Assembly (NCBI GenBank): GCA_020912385.1
Contig: CP087206.1
Span: 992,001 to 1,056,000 of the forward strand
Source of the DNA: Neofusicoccum parvum
Lineage: Eukaryota; Ascomycota; Dothideomycetes; Botryosphaeriales; Botryosphaeriaceae
Length of the DNA: 64,000 bases
Reading direction: 5' to 3'
The position numbers and the translations under genes were made by a program. Positions 1 to 12,195 of the stretch are shown piece by piece; position 1 is the stretch's first letter, and every line of letters begins with the position of its first letter. Below the pieces are notes generated by a model that searched no databases, was not told where the DNA came from, and was given only the letters and a program-made list of their open reading frames with translations.

Positions 1-1415
1 CCCAGCAAGGATGAGGTTATCGGTGATGCCCTTGTCGCTGGTGACCATCATGTACGTCTCGCCAGTCAGGCCCTGAGGAACCTCACAGTTGGCGTTGGCA
101 AGCTCGGAGAATTGGACACCACCACTAAGAGGTAAACGTTAGAATCTTGATCATTGAGTGGAAATCTCAAGTGCCAACTCACTTGCTCATGAAGGCGCAG
201 AACTTGGCGCCAGCGGGCTGAGCTTGGTCGGCGAGGACAAGGCTCTGGCCGGCCATGGCGCTGGTGGTGCTGCCGAGCGAGATGGCGGGGAAAGCCTGCA
301 CATTGAGGTTGGAGCCCTCCGGGCAGCTGGTGATGAAGGCCGAAGCCAGCGTGAAGACGGCACGCGGGCCCAGAGCCGTGTCAAACGCAGACGGGACGGG
401 CTCGCCGCCGGCAGCCTGGCGGATGAAGGTCTGGTGGCGGCCCTCAACAGTGACGATGGAGGCGGCTGCGCTCAGGGTAGAGGCGTTGGTGATGAGAGGG
501 GCAGCGCCGAGGTAGCTAATTCTTTGTTAGCTGCTACTCTTCTAACATCTTGGTCCAAGGTAAGCTTACGCAGAAACACCGACAGCCTCGAGAATGCGGG
601 CAGTCTTGATCATGCCCGCGGCGTCAGTGAAGCCGAAGTTGTACTCGCAAGGAGCAACAGGCTGAGTGCCACCACTGGCAATGGTGGAGAGGAGCGTGGA
701 GACGTGAGTAGCCTCAGTGGCGCCGACCTGCTGGAGAGCGGTGACATCGGCATCACTAAGACCAAGGGCCTTGAAGTCGGCCGCAGGGAACTTGGCGAAG
801 CCCTGCTTGTAGAACTCGGACTCCAGGTGCTCAGCAGTCAAGGCGCTGTTCGGAGGTTTAGCAAATATTCTCAACTGGACGATTTTGGGGATTCTCTTAC
901 AATTGAAGAATGTCGATGTCCGAAAGAGCACCGGCAGCCGCTGCGGGCTCAGCAGCAGCAGCTGCGGGAGTTTCAGCAGCAGCAGCAGCAGGAGTCTCGA
1001 CGGCAGCAGGAGTCTCGACGGCTGCGGGCGTCTCGGCGGCAGCAGCAGCCTCGGCCATGGCAGCGCCCTCAGCAGCAGGATCGGGAGCAGGCGTCTCGGC
1101 AGCAGCAGGCGTCTCGGCAGCAGCAGGCGTCTCGACGGCAGCCGGAGTCTCAGCAGCGGCGGGAGTCTCGGTGGCGCCGGCGGCAGCTGCCGCGAGAAGA
1201 GCTGCAGGATCTTCTTCTGGTGCGGGCGCGGGCGCGGGCGCCGAGGCAGCGTTCACGGCGGGATCGAGGCTGCCCGTGAGACCACCGGCCGGCAGATAGA
1301 CGTCGTTGCGCTGGATCAGAGTTCCGGGCCGGCCCACGAGCGGAGCTCCGTTGACGCCGGACACGATGGGGCCGAGGACAAAGATGGCCCTGATGATCTT
1401 CCTTACGCTAGGCAT
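1..1415 (-). CDS. Secreted ferritin-like (Rds1-type) protein, 3' end outside window
   Basis: Four exons fit: 1415..901, 845..570, 515..183 and 124..beyond base 1, with introns of 55, 54 and 58 nt, all GT-AG and frame-consistent. The protein starts with a signal-peptide-like stretch of about 23 residues (MPSVRKIIRAIFVLGPIVSG). A long Pro/Ala/Thr linker built on ETPAA repeats follows. Then comes a ferritin-like fold that begins ALTAEHLESEFYKQGF, the usual opening of fungal Ferritin_2/Rds1 proteins. Rds1-type proteins are stress- or nutrient-regulated and secreted or wall-associated; the biochemical role is poorly defined. Identification rests on the ALTxEHLExxFY motif and on YLGAAPLI further on. 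The C-terminus lies beyond base 1. The linker may be a glycosylated stalk, which is inference. Confidence 0.85.
920..1190 (-). repeat. ETPAA tandem repeat region inside the Rds1-like gene
   Basis: About nine copies of a degenerate 15-nt unit encode ETPAA followed by A or V. They are interrupted once by a PDPAAEG stretch. Copies are imperfect and in phase with the reading frame, so unit gain or loss would change linker length without a frameshift. Confidence 0.75.
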
Positions 1416-2920
1416 GGTGATGATGGCGGCTAGTATTAGAGTCGGGTGGTGTCGTTGTCGTGTCGTCCCGTTGAGCGGCTATCAAAGCGCAGAGTGGTGG
1501 TGAGGGGAAAGGAACGGTAGTCCGACCAGGGACGTGTGCTGTCGTCAAAAAGAATGGAAGATGCCGTAGGGCGCGTAAGGAAAGTCGGCCACCGGAGCCA
1601 CGAGAGGTTGGATTAAACTGCGCAGCAGGGACGGAGCCTCAGAAAAGAGAGCAGACTCCGGGACGAAGCGAATATAAGAAGCAGGCGATGATATTAAAGG
1701 GACCGCTGTACCGTGGCCGCCGAGCAGAGACGTCTTGGACGGCCGCCTCTTGGAAGGGCAACATGAGACCTTATACCGGGCTGGGGCAAGGGCTGAGACG
1801 AGCCACATGCGCCAACATGGGCGACAGGCGTGCCAAGGCAGGCGCCGTGATAGGCGGATGCAGAGGCTTCCGCGCGAAGGCATCCAATCCCGCGGCCGTG
1901 ACCGGAAGCGACAAGCTTTTCGATCCGAGCGCGGGCGCCGGCCTGAGCCGCATGGGCGGCGGGTACGGGGCGACAGTCGTCTCGGCGACGCGGCGGCTGG
2001 GGTCGTGGTGTTGAGCGTGTCACGACCGGGGTTGTGACACGCGAGGATCGCGCGCTGAAACCCACCGAGCTCCATCGCCCATGTCCGCTTAGGCGCAGCC
2101 TGGCCGGAACGTGGGCGAGCCGCCCTTCTGACGCATTGATCCGGCGCGAGCATCTGTCAGCGCAATCTCGCTGGCCGCACCCGTTGTTTGGCCCACCAGG
2201 AAGCCCGCCATCCGAACGCTGCCCAAACCGGCACCCCGCACGTGACCCGCCAACCCTCGCCGCTCGCCGGTCCCGCGCTGCGTCCAGCGCCGCAGGGCCA
2301 AGGAGCCAAGTGCAGGTGCCGGGAGCTTAGCAGCCGCGCAGTGCCGTCTCCGGGCCTGCCGCCGCTCGACACAGGAACAAATGCAATGCTGTCGGTGCGC
2401 CAGACCAAGACTGGCCGCCGGCACGCCCGCATCGCAGGTCCAGGGCCGCGCCGTGGCCAGCACGCGGCGCCTCACAGCGTCAATCCTCCGCAGCTTGTCA
2501 ACGTGTAACGCGGAAACCTCTAGCTATTATCGCTGCTCGACTACTTATTTGCGCCCAAAACTCAGCTCATTAACAACATACGTCCCAATGCAAACTCCTT
2601 CCCTCGCTGGCCCTTCTACTACCCCGCAAGAACCACTCTTTTTCCCCCATTCCGCAATCTGACCTCCTTTCGCAAATTGCGCCGCTGATTGCGTCAAGAC
2701 TACCCAATGGCAGCCGTAAGCATGTCGCCAGTGTGGATAAAGCAGCAGAGCCCGTGGTCCCTCCCGCCCCATGTCTAAACGAATGGACGATTGGTCTGCA
2801 CAGCTATGTACAGCACGGAAAAATGTGTACAAAGCAAAGCGAAGACAATCCGAGCCCCAAGGTCCATCTTGCCGGTTAAAAAGAGTCGTCTATCAAGACG
2901 TCCGTGTCATGTCAAGCTGT
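1416..2920. other. Intergenic, no gene seen
   Basis: This is the upstream side of the Rds1-like gene and the downstream side of SSD1. Open frames here are short and GC-driven on both strands, with no recognisable domain, RNA gene or repeat. It presumably holds the Rds1-like promoter and the SSD1 3' UTR. Confidence 0.6.
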
Positions 2921-5900
2921 TTAGAGAGCGTACGGGTTGAGCGAACGGATGGTCAGGCATCTAGGCAAGTGACGTTAGCATGGTCAAACCAGCGCTGAAA
3001 CAAACAGGGCACTTACGGAGGGCTCTTGGTGAGATCCGTCTTCAGGATGACTGGCACCCGAGTCATCTCCTTGACGTCCTGGATGTAGTCGCCATTCTCC
3101 TCCCGCAGAGTGAACAGCTTCAGGTACTTCTCCTTGTTGCTCAACTTGGACTCGATTCCATCGCTGGCGCTCTGCGAGATCTTGGGGTCCGACTTGGTGC
3201 GGTGAGGAGCGTGCTCCGAAGCCATCAGTCCGGTCCGCGTCGGCGATGGAGGCATGCTCTGCGTCGGGCGGTCTGCACCAGTCTGGTTGAGGGAAACACC
3301 CGAAGTCATGTCGGCAAGATCCGAGACAGCGTCATCGTCATCATCGAAGAGCGCATCGACATCGTCAGCAGACATCGTGTTGGTGTCCATGTTGCGGCGC
3401 TGCGCCTCTTCCTTCTCCTTGGCAGCCTGCTTGGCCGCTTCGGCCTCACGCGCTGCAGCAACTGCGTTGTGACCGCGCAGGGAGCCATGCTTCGGGCGCT
3501 CGTCTTCCGGAATGTAAGTCGACGAAGGGACACCCTTCTCCCAGTAAAGCTCGAGGATGCGCTTGTTCTTGTCGAACTCAGCCTTCTTCAGAGGCAGCTG
3601 ATCGCAGTGCACACGCTTCTCGAACCCAAACTCGGGAATGAGGATATCGAAAGCAGATTCGTACACACAGAGCACGATGCCCTCGGAGATGAGGTCGCCG
3701 CCGATTTCCTGCCGCGTCTTGTCCATCTTGCGGCAAGACTCAATGTGGACGCTCTGTTCCTGAGCATTGTGCGCCGAGTCCTTCTTGGTGTTGGCCATCT
3801 CCGTAGTCTTGTGCAGCGACTCGATGTCCTCTGTGAACTCAATGGCTCCGTTGGAGAGAGCAGCCTCAAGCTGGCGGTGGACAATGATGTCCGCATACCG
3901 GCGGGACGGGTTCGTGAAGTGAGTGTACAGGGGCAGGTTGAGAGCGTAGTGCGACCACCCGTCTTCGGCCTGCTTGCCAGCAACAAAGTACTTCGCGCGC
4001 TGCATGGTCTTGACAAGAAGAGTCTCCATACCCTGACGGACGATCGGGTCCTCAACCTCAAACAGACTGCTCTGCAGAGTGCCACTGCTGGTCGGATCGA
4101 TCTCGTAGCCAATGGCTGTCATCCTGTCGACAAAAGTCTGCAGACGACGAGGGTTCGGGCCAGCGTGGCGACGCAGGAGAGCCTTATCACCAAGCTTGGA
4201 ATGGATCAGCTGTGCCACAGCAGCGTTCGCCTTGTGGCTGAGCTCCTCGATGAGCTCGTGCGACGGGGAGCTGGTGAAAATGTTCTCCTCAACAGGAACG
4301 TTCTCGTCGTCAAGCTGGTAGAGCAGACGGAGCGACGGGAGGTTCGTGGAACGGTTGCCGAAGCGAGACTGACGGAACTTTTGGGCGATGAAATGCAAGT
4401 TCTGAACATCCTTCTCCTTGTCACCGATCTCAGCCGCGCCTCGGCCGCTGATGATAGCGTCAACCTGATCGTAAGAGAGCTTGCCCGAGCTCTTGATGAT
4501 ACCCTTGCCAATATATGTGTCGTCCTCGAACACCTTGCCAGTAGCCGGATCTACCTTAAAAACGACACTGACGGTGTAGCGCTCCTCGCCAGGGCTCAGG
4601 CAGAGGATCTCAGAGGACAGCCTAGAAGGAAGCATGCTGACAGCACGGTTCATGAGGTAAACGGCAGTGCCACGCTTCTTGGCCTCACGATCAACGAGGG
4701 AGTTGGCCTTGACAAAGTGAGCGACATCAGCAACGTGGATACCAATCTCCAGGTTGCCGTCCTCAAGGGTCTTGAAATGAATGGCATCATCCAAATCCTT
4801 GCTGCCGTTGGGGTCGATGGTGAAAGTCTGCTCATCGCGGAAATCGCGACGGGTCTCAAGAGCAGCTTCGCCGTCGTTGGCAACGGACCAGTCCTCGAAG
4901 CCAACGTTGCGGAGGACCGCGTCCGAGAAGTCATCCGGACCAAAGTTGTTGTCACGCAGGAGCGCGTCAGTCTCGACCCTCAGGTCACCCATCTCGCCGA
5001 GCTGCTCGACAAGCGTACCGAAGGGATGGAGCGAAGTGATCGGCCAGCGCTTGATGCAGGCAACAAAGATACGATTGGCGTAGTCCTGATGCTTCTCGAC
5101 GAAGTCGCGAGGTGCCTGCTCGGTGGGAATGGCGATCAAGGGAACACGCTTGTCGGTCGGCTTGAACCAGACAATCTTGGGCTTGTCCTGCTGACGCTCT
5201 GGCTGCTGGCGGCCAGAGCCACCCTCACGGGCCGCGCGCTCAGCCTCCTGCTTCTCCTTCGTGGCCTGGCTGCTGGGGCGCAGAAGACCAAGGGTGCCAG
5301 AGAACATCTGCCCAGCAACACGCTCGATGACAGCGACAATGTGGCCGGCATAGAGAGGCTTCTGTTCATCGTTGATCTCCTCCTCTTCCATGAGGAGCAG
5401 GCTCTGACCCTCAACCTCAACGTCATCGTTCTTCTTCTGGGTCGGGCGCTGTCTCAGACTGCCGCGTCTCCGAATGCCGCCGTCAGCACCGCCGGTTTCG
5501 GGTTGGGTGGTCGCGTCGTTGACGGCAATGCTGCTGCTGCGGTCGGTGTTATCCTTCCGCTTCTTCTTCTCTTCCTTCTCACGCTTCTGGCTCCAGACCT
5601 CATCAACATCGAGGAGCTCAACGGCGACGTAGTCGCCCTCAAGAGCACGGTTTCTATCCTTGCTTCCGCAAATGAAGATATCGGCGTCAAGATCTTGAGT
5701 GGTAACGTAGGCATCACTACGGTTCTTCTTGTTGACACGGAGAATACCGGCAACAAGCTGGCCATCGCTAAGGAGAGCAGGGAGAGTGGCCTGAGGAAGG
5801 TAGGGAGTGAAAAGCGTCTTGCGCTGCTGCTGGGACTGTTGCTGCTGCATGGACATCTGGGGGGCGTGCTGGCTTCCCTGCAGGCCACCCATGCCCTGGC

Positions 5901-7167
5901 CGTTCATCTGCGCAGCCTGCAGAGCCTGCAGTTGAGCGAGCTGAAGAGGGTTGAGGCCCTGGCCGAACATCTGAGGCTGCATCATGACCTGGCCCTGAGG
6001 CAGCTGCAGGAGCTGGGGCTGAGGGTTGTATTGGAAGTTGCCAATCGAGCTGACAGACTGGCTCATGGAAGCGCGCTGGCGGTGGCCAGGCTGGAAAGGA
6101 GCGGCGCCGGTGGCTTGATTCAAGCTGAAGTTGCCCATGTTGTTGGATTGCTGATCCTGGGCGTTTTGTTGCTGCTGCTGATTCTGGGGTTGTCTCCAAT
6201 TGCCCTCAAAGTTCCTGGAAGACGAACGGTTGTGACCAGAGCCACGACGCTGGAAGTCGTTGCCAGCACCGCCATCGTTCGTAGCTTGAGGCGGAGGGAA
6301 CTGGAAGTTCCCACCACCCCTGGGACCACCACGTCCGTTGCCGACGGCCATGCTTTGGCTACGGCCGTGGCCCATGGCACGACCAGCAGGCTTAAGCTGA
6401 TCACCGCTCTGGGTGCTGGCGGGACTACCGGAACGCTCAGTGCTGCTTGAAGCGCCAGATGCACCGGGGATGGGGAATTGGAAACCAGAAGTCTTTCTCT
6501 TCTGCTCCGCCAACTCTGCGGCCTTCTTGGCCTCCGGAAGCGCTAACGAATGACGACGGGTGTGTCCGCCGCCGACGGAACCACCGCGGCCGCCGCGGGG
6601 GTTGACATTCTCCCGACCCTGGTTCTGCTGCTGCTGCTGTTGGAACTCACCGAACCCGGAGGTGCCGGATGAGGGAGCAGGGGGAGGACCCATTGTCATG
6701 TTCGGCATCGCGGATTGGTTGCGGCGGTGGGTGTTGCCCTGGACGGGGGCGTTCATGGGCACGCCGAGGTGCTGCTGCTGTCCCTGTTGGGCGAATTGGA
6801 AGTTCGCATGCTGCATGTTCTGCATCTGGCCCTGCATCGGGAATTGCTGGCCAGCGAGATGCTGCTGCGGTGGGATCATGCCCATGTTGACATACTGCTG
6901 ATGCGTGGCGGCAATCTGCTGTTGCTGCTGCTGGAGGGCCTCGATCTGTTGGGCGATGGCAAGTTGCTCCACTGCAGGGTTGATGCCGAAGGTTAGCCAG
7001 TTTACGCAAGGAGTGCACTGCTACGTAGTAAATGTTGGACCGGGAGGTGGGAGGCAAAAGCGGTACGTACTCATGAGGGGTGTCAGCTCTGACGGGCTGC
7101 GGCGATGCGCAATGTGCAGGCGGCGACCTGCAGGGCCCATGGGGCCATTGTTTCCCTGAGGATCCAT
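2921..7167 (-). CDS. ssd1: SSD1-type RNB-domain RNA-binding translational regulator
   Basis: Three exons fit: 7167..7071, 6971..3017 and 2960..2921 (1363 aa). Introns are 99 and 56 nt. The first join is ATG A|TG GAG, giving ELTPLMMEQLA; the last exon adds the C-terminus ending NPYAL. The N-terminal third is Gln/Asn-rich and disordered, with RRxS-type sites such as TRRHSLALP and HRRNQS that could be phosphorylated by NDR/Cbk1-type kinases (inference). Cold-shock-like segments start near residue 420 (LFTPYLPQATLPAL). The RNB domain follows, then a C-terminal S1-like region. Yeast Ssd1 binds mRNAs for cell-wall proteins, represses them and affects cell integrity; it is described as non-catalytic. 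Here the RNB motif near residue 750 reads DPNGSKDLDDA and keeps all four aspartates of the RNase II pattern. Confidence 0.95.
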
Positions 7168-9118
7168 CTCGTGCACCGAAGGGGCGTCGACGCACGCTGT
7201 GCTATACTGAGATGCCAGGCGGGGTCGACCTGGGGAGGTCGGTGGTCAGGAGTGGGCAGAAGATCTGGGTCGCGAGCTGGACCTGGGCCGTCAGTAGGTC
7301 GAACCGGAGCTAGCGGGAGCAAGCGAAATGGAAGGGACTCACAAGCAGCGGTGCTCGCAGCTCCGGGCGGGTGCGAATAGCGGCCTTGATGGGCGTGCTC
7401 GCAGGCGTGTGCCCAGGATGGAGCTCGGGCAGAGGATGCGTCGGCAAACGCGCTTGGACGGTGACAGAGAAGGATGCCTTCGTGAGGATGCCAACAACGG
7501 TCGCAAAAACGTCTAAGTGAGCGATGAGGAAGGCGAGGCCGTAAGGATTGGGTTGCAGGCGGCGAGCTGCCAGTCAGGAGCGGGAGTGTGGTTTCCGCAG
7601 CGGGTCGGCGGGCGAGCGTTCGACCGCGAGGCAGCGAGGAGAGGGCGCTGCGGGGGTTGCAGAGAGTGTGGAGGGAAGGAGCTGGTGGCGGAAGGAGGGG
7701 GATGAAAGGAGGGTGAGGATGGCGAGAAAGGTGCGATGGAAAGCAGCTGTTGAAAGACCGGCTAGGCGAGGCTCCAGGTAAAGCGGCATCCGCTCACGCA
7801 CGCTTTCAATCGTCACGCCCGCGATCGCGCGAGTCAGGGCCAAATCGTTTCACAGCACCTCTAACAGCGGTATCAGCGTGCGTTTGGCCGCCGCCACGAG
7901 TAAGCCGCTCAGGCAAAAGCTGCCTGAGAATGCGAGCCGTCGCGGGCACTGCTGGGCGCCACCTCCTGCGCGGCCAGAGCCCACGTACGTCTGCACGGCG
8001 GGCTCACGTCGGGCTGGCGGGGGTGCTGCACTATCACGCAGCTCCATATCTGGACCAAGGACGCCCGCGCGAGCCGGGGATGCAGCGCCCCAAGCCGCGC
8101 CAGAGCTTTCGGCCCGCCCATAGGTGTCCTTTGTGCTGGCGCGCCCGACCAGAGCAGGGGGCGCTTCGCTGCATGCGGCGCACGCTTTTCGTCAGAGCTA
8201 GCAGCTTGAGCCCGAACGCTCGGACGCGCCCGGCCGCGAATACGGCAGGATGACGACACGAAACCGATGAGTAAGGCGCGCCTATCACCGCTGCCGAATA
8301 TCTAAACACAGCGGCCAGCCCGCCCTTCTCCAGCTGGCGATTTGCGGCGGAGGCCGGGTGTCCGGGAGCGGACCGCAGCGCTGAGGGCCGCAGTAGCGTC
8401 CAGTGCGCGCCCAGCAGGACGCACCGCACGCCGTCCGGACGCTTCCCGCGACTGCCAAGGGCGTGCGGCCGCCGGAGAGAGCGCTGACTGGCAGGCGCAG
8501 AGCGGGCAGAGCACACACAGCGCTGGTCAATTCTGCACGATGTCGCAGCGGCGCAGCACGAGGAAAGCTAAAGTAAAACCTCCGAACGCGGGTGCGATGG
8601 CACCCCGGCAGGGTGATACCGCTGCTGTGGAGTGGGAACCTGGGGCATTGCAGGAAGCAAAGATAATTACTCAATCCGGCGTAACCACTATCGGCGGGCA
8701 ATACTGGAGCTGCGCCAGCCCTGTCCGGCCCGTGGCAGCTGTTGAGTGAGCGCGTGCTTGCGGGACAAGTTAAGATTACCGGGCTAAAGTGCTTACATAA
8801 CGCTAAAACAAATTTCATACACGCCCGCACCCTCGACTGTCCGCGTTTCGCGTCAACCACGCCCAGGCACTGCCAGTGCTACCCTCCGTCGTATAGCCCT
8901 CCCTCCGGCCGCCAAAGTTACGCCCGATGGGCCGGATGCGCTGACCGCATACGCGCAACATCGCGCTCTCACGTTGGCGCCGAACACGAGCAGCCCAGGC
9001 GTCACTGCATGCGAGACGCTACCACCTCACCTCGATTAACGTCGCGCGTCGAAACGCGTCCAATTGCGCCTCGCTCCCCTCCCAACCTCACCAGCGCGTC
9101 GCTGCGCCGCCTCCGCCC
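7168..9118. other. Divergent upstream region of SSD1 and GLE1
   Basis: No coding frame here has a recognisable domain. The interval separates the SSD1 start (minus) from the GLE1 start (plus), so it should contain both promoters and 5' leaders. Sequence is GC-rich with many short overlapping open frames on both strands, which I treat as noise. Confidence 0.55.
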
Positions 9119-10868
9119 ATGGACCCCGTCGATACGCCGCTCAAGAATGGCGACGAGCCGTCGCAGCAACTTTTCCAAGAAGCTCGGCGTCAAGCCGACT
9201 CGCAGCAGCCGAACCATGACAGCCCGTCGCGCCAGCTGCTCTACGAGTTCAGCCGCATGCTCATCGACTCGGACCGCAAATTCCACAACGAACTCGACCG
9301 TGCCGCCGCCGAACAAGAAAAAAAGCACCTCGAGGCCTTGGCTGCCGCAGCAGCCGAACATAATCGCGTGAGGCAGAGCGCCGAGCGTATAAAAGAGAGA
9401 TTTCAGCTAGAGGTGGAGCGGGAGAGGAAGAGGAGAGAAGAGCATGAGCATCGTGAGCTGGAGCGCATACGCCAGGAAAATGCCCGCATCGAGGCCGAGA
9501 TTGAGGCCGAGAGGCGGCAACGCCAGATGGACGAGATGAAGAGGAAAGAACAAGAGCAACGGAGGGCGGCCGAAGAGGCGAGAGCTCTTGCGGAGGCTGA
9601 GGAGCGACTACGGCACCAGAAGGTTCAAGAGGAAGCAGACGCAGCCAGGAGGAAAGCCGAGCAAGATGAGCGCGAGCGCAGAGCAAAGGAAGAATCAGCT
9701 GCTGCTACTGCGACGGCCGAGAAAGCCAGAGCAGAGCAGGCTGCCAAACAACAACAGGCACCTGCTCTCGCTCAAGTGAATGGCGCAACACCAGCAGCTC
9801 GACCGGTGGTTCAATTGGCGGCATCAAACTCCCCGTTACTTTCTTCCCAAGCAGAGCGTGAAGCGATACATAAGGAATACCTCGACATTCACCAACGCCT
9901 GAAGGTCTTCCGCAAAAACTTTGTCAACGAGACCAAGAGGAATCCTGACCTGAAAAAGGTCGCAGGAGACTTGCGTCGACACATGCGCATGAAGCTGGGG
10001 CAGCTCACTCTCAACCCCAGGGAGAACAAGGACATGGTACGCCTCGTGCACAATTTTTCTTTATCTTGAGCCCTCAGCAACTAACTTAGCGCTCTCCCAG
10101 CTACAATCCCTTCGTGGATGCTTCACACAAGCAGTCAACACTCCCTGCTTCACGGTTGATGTCAAACAATTCCTCGCTTCGCCTACACAAGCTCAGCTGC
10201 CTCCCGGCCCTTGCGAAATCTCTGCGCTTTTGGTCTTCCTTTTCAACCATTTCGCCAAGGCTATCGTCAACCAGCTGGCCAGTGAGGCAGGCGTCAACAT
10301 CAAGGCCGCCGACCCTATAGGCATCGTCGCGGTCTCCGTACTCGGCAACCCACAGTTCTGCATCAACAACAAGATACCTCTCACAGACATCCTGCTAGCC
10401 AAATACCACAAGAGCTGCGGCGTGCTCTTCGGAATCTACGGACCGGAGAAAACCGAACGGGGCCGTACGCGGCTCGGTTGGCGCCAGAACGAAGGGCGAT
10501 GGTGCTCGGACCAGGACCACCTTGAGCGCATGACGGGCCTGGGCGCCGGGTGGGCCAGTTTGGCACTGCGCAAGATCAAGGTCGGCAGCGCGCTCGTGCA
10601 CCCGCTGCCCAACGCGCACTACTGGCGGGCCTTCTCGCGTATCGTGAATACCCCGCCGCACGAAGCCACGGCCACCCACTACATGGTGCTTAAGGCCATG
10701 GTCGAGGGCGACTCGCTCGACCGCTTCATCCAATGCTACGGAAGAGCTGCCGTCGCCGCGCTACGCAAAGGGCTCATCGAGTTCCCGCAAGGCCACGACT
10801 CTGTCGCCGCAAAGTCTCTGCCGGGCTTGGTAGAAACGATCAAGAAGGAGCGGAAGCTCACACTGTAA
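9119..10868 (+). CDS. gle1: Gle1-type nucleoporin / mRNA export factor
   Basis: Two exons, 9119..10036 and 10101..10868 (561 aa); the 64-nt intron has donor GTACGC and acceptor CCCAG in phase 0. Residues about 60-230 form a long charged coiled coil rich in Glu, Arg and Ala. The C-terminal half is the GLE1 fold, with KIVNQ-type helices, FGIYGPEKTERGRTRLGWR and a C-terminal LIEFPQGHDSVAAKSLPG. Yeast Gle1 sits on the cytoplasmic face of the nuclear pore and, with inositol hexakisphosphate, activates the DEAD-box ATPase Dbp5 to release mRNA from export factors. Length is close to yeast Gle1 (538 aa). The chosen start is the first Met of an uninterrupted frame. Confidence 0.95.
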
Positions 10869-11432
10869 ATATATATGTCAGAATATCGAAAACAGGAAGG
10901 AGGAATACGGCAGCGCGGGGACGGATCGAGGCTTTATCTTCTGATTCTGAGGCTTTCTGTCTTTCAATTTTGGGCATGGTTTGGGCGTTTTGGAGGCATT
11001 CTGCAGCATCGCATTCAGCGTACGCACGGAGTCCAGGATACCAATTGCCACAGGCAAGGAAAGGCAAACGACCAGCATCGCGGCATCGAATGCCGAGCGA
11101 TAGAGCGAGGTTTGATAAGATACCAAATGCACGACAAGGTGGACGTCATTTTTGTGAAAGAGTGTGCCCGAACGTGAAATGCTCACTGATGCACAGGTGC
11201 GATCCAGACCTTGCAGTAATCATCAATGATGTTTGTAAGGAGGCATTCAATGATATTTTAGAACCTTTACCACGCTCCAACCGCTTCCTTATACGCCGGT
11301 CCATGCTGGAAGCTAAGAAACCAAATCACTCGATTTACTTCACGCCGGTCGTACCCTGCAGGTTCTTCACGAGACCTGCAACAAAAAGAGTGGAGGGATC
11401 GTCCGACCAACGCTCACGCTTCAGCAGCCTTT
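10869..11432. other. Convergent intergenic region
   Basis: This separates the 3' ends of GLE1 and the four-span membrane protein gene. It should contain both 3' UTRs. I see no RNA gene or repeat. Confidence 0.6.
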
Positions 11433-12195
11433 TCAAATGCTCTTCTTTCCCTTCTTCCTCTTGTCCGCCTCGGCGTTCTTGAACGGCCACCCGCTCGTCC
11501 GCTTGTCCGCACCCGTCTTGCGGCTGATCCTACCGTCGCTGCTGGCAAACAGGATGCACCATATGCCCACGGCAGCGAGGGTAGTGCTGCCCGTCACGCC
11601 GAATGCAAACGAGCTGACGCCCGTCTCGGTCCACATCCCGTACATGTAGAAGGCGGCGGCCGAGTGGTACAGCGTCGTCACCGTCAGGGTCGGCAGCGCG
11701 TACGGCGCCTTTGGGTCGTCCGGGTCGGTCGTCGCGCCACCGGCGGCTGGGCGTTACGTCAGTTCGGAGCTTGTTTTGGAATTGCGCGAGGTAAGGGGGG
11801 AGACGCGCGCGCAGGGAATGTGGAGGGACTTACGGGAGCTGAGACGCGAAGACAGCGGCACGGAACCAGTGAGAAGGACGGTCAGGATGCCCAGGGTTAT
11901 GAGCGTGAAGCCCAGAGAGCGGGAAAAGTAGACTTCAAGGGCTGGTCGCGCGGCTTTTTAGCACAGTGCGCGCGAGCCTTGAGGGGGTCTCCGTAGGGGG
12001 GTGAGGCTTACTGGTCGCCTCGCGGACCTGCGGGGACAGCATTGCAGCGATGATGGTGGGTGACGCGATCAATGGCACAGCTTGAAGTGTCAGCCATCCA
12101 GCTGTGCCGAAGGTGTAGCCGTAGAAGACCTGAAATCGTGGTCAGCGCTGTTTGTAGAAGAGCTGTTCGCGATGCACGGCTTGACGTACGTCCAT
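11433..12195 (-). CDS. Conserved four-span membrane protein with dilysine ER signal
   Basis: Four exons fit in one frame: 12195..12190, 12129..12012, 11932..11834 and 11746..11433 (178 aa). The first coding exon is only six bases (Met-Asp). Hydrophobic segments lie at about residues 5-32, 47-67, 93-112 and 117-141. A basic tail ends KKSI, a canonical dilysine (KKxx) ER-retrieval signal if the tail is cytosolic. The protein looks like one of the short conserved Pezizomycotina membrane proteins of unknown function; I do not recognise a named family. Its exon structure and clean open frame argue that it is real. Confidence 0.82.

Noticed and set aside
1545..2475. Overlapping open frames on both strands upstream of the Rds1-like gene
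   Set aside because: GC-driven frames without domains or splice-consistent extensions.
2980..6450. Plus-strand open frame of over 1100 codons
   Set aside because: Exact antisense of SSD1; Leu/Val/Arg-rich composition produced by the opposite coding strand, with no domain of its own.
7328..8860. Cluster of short frames between SSD1 and GLE1
   Set aside because: Low-complexity Arg/Gly/Ala composition and mutually overlapping; fits promoter and UTR DNA.
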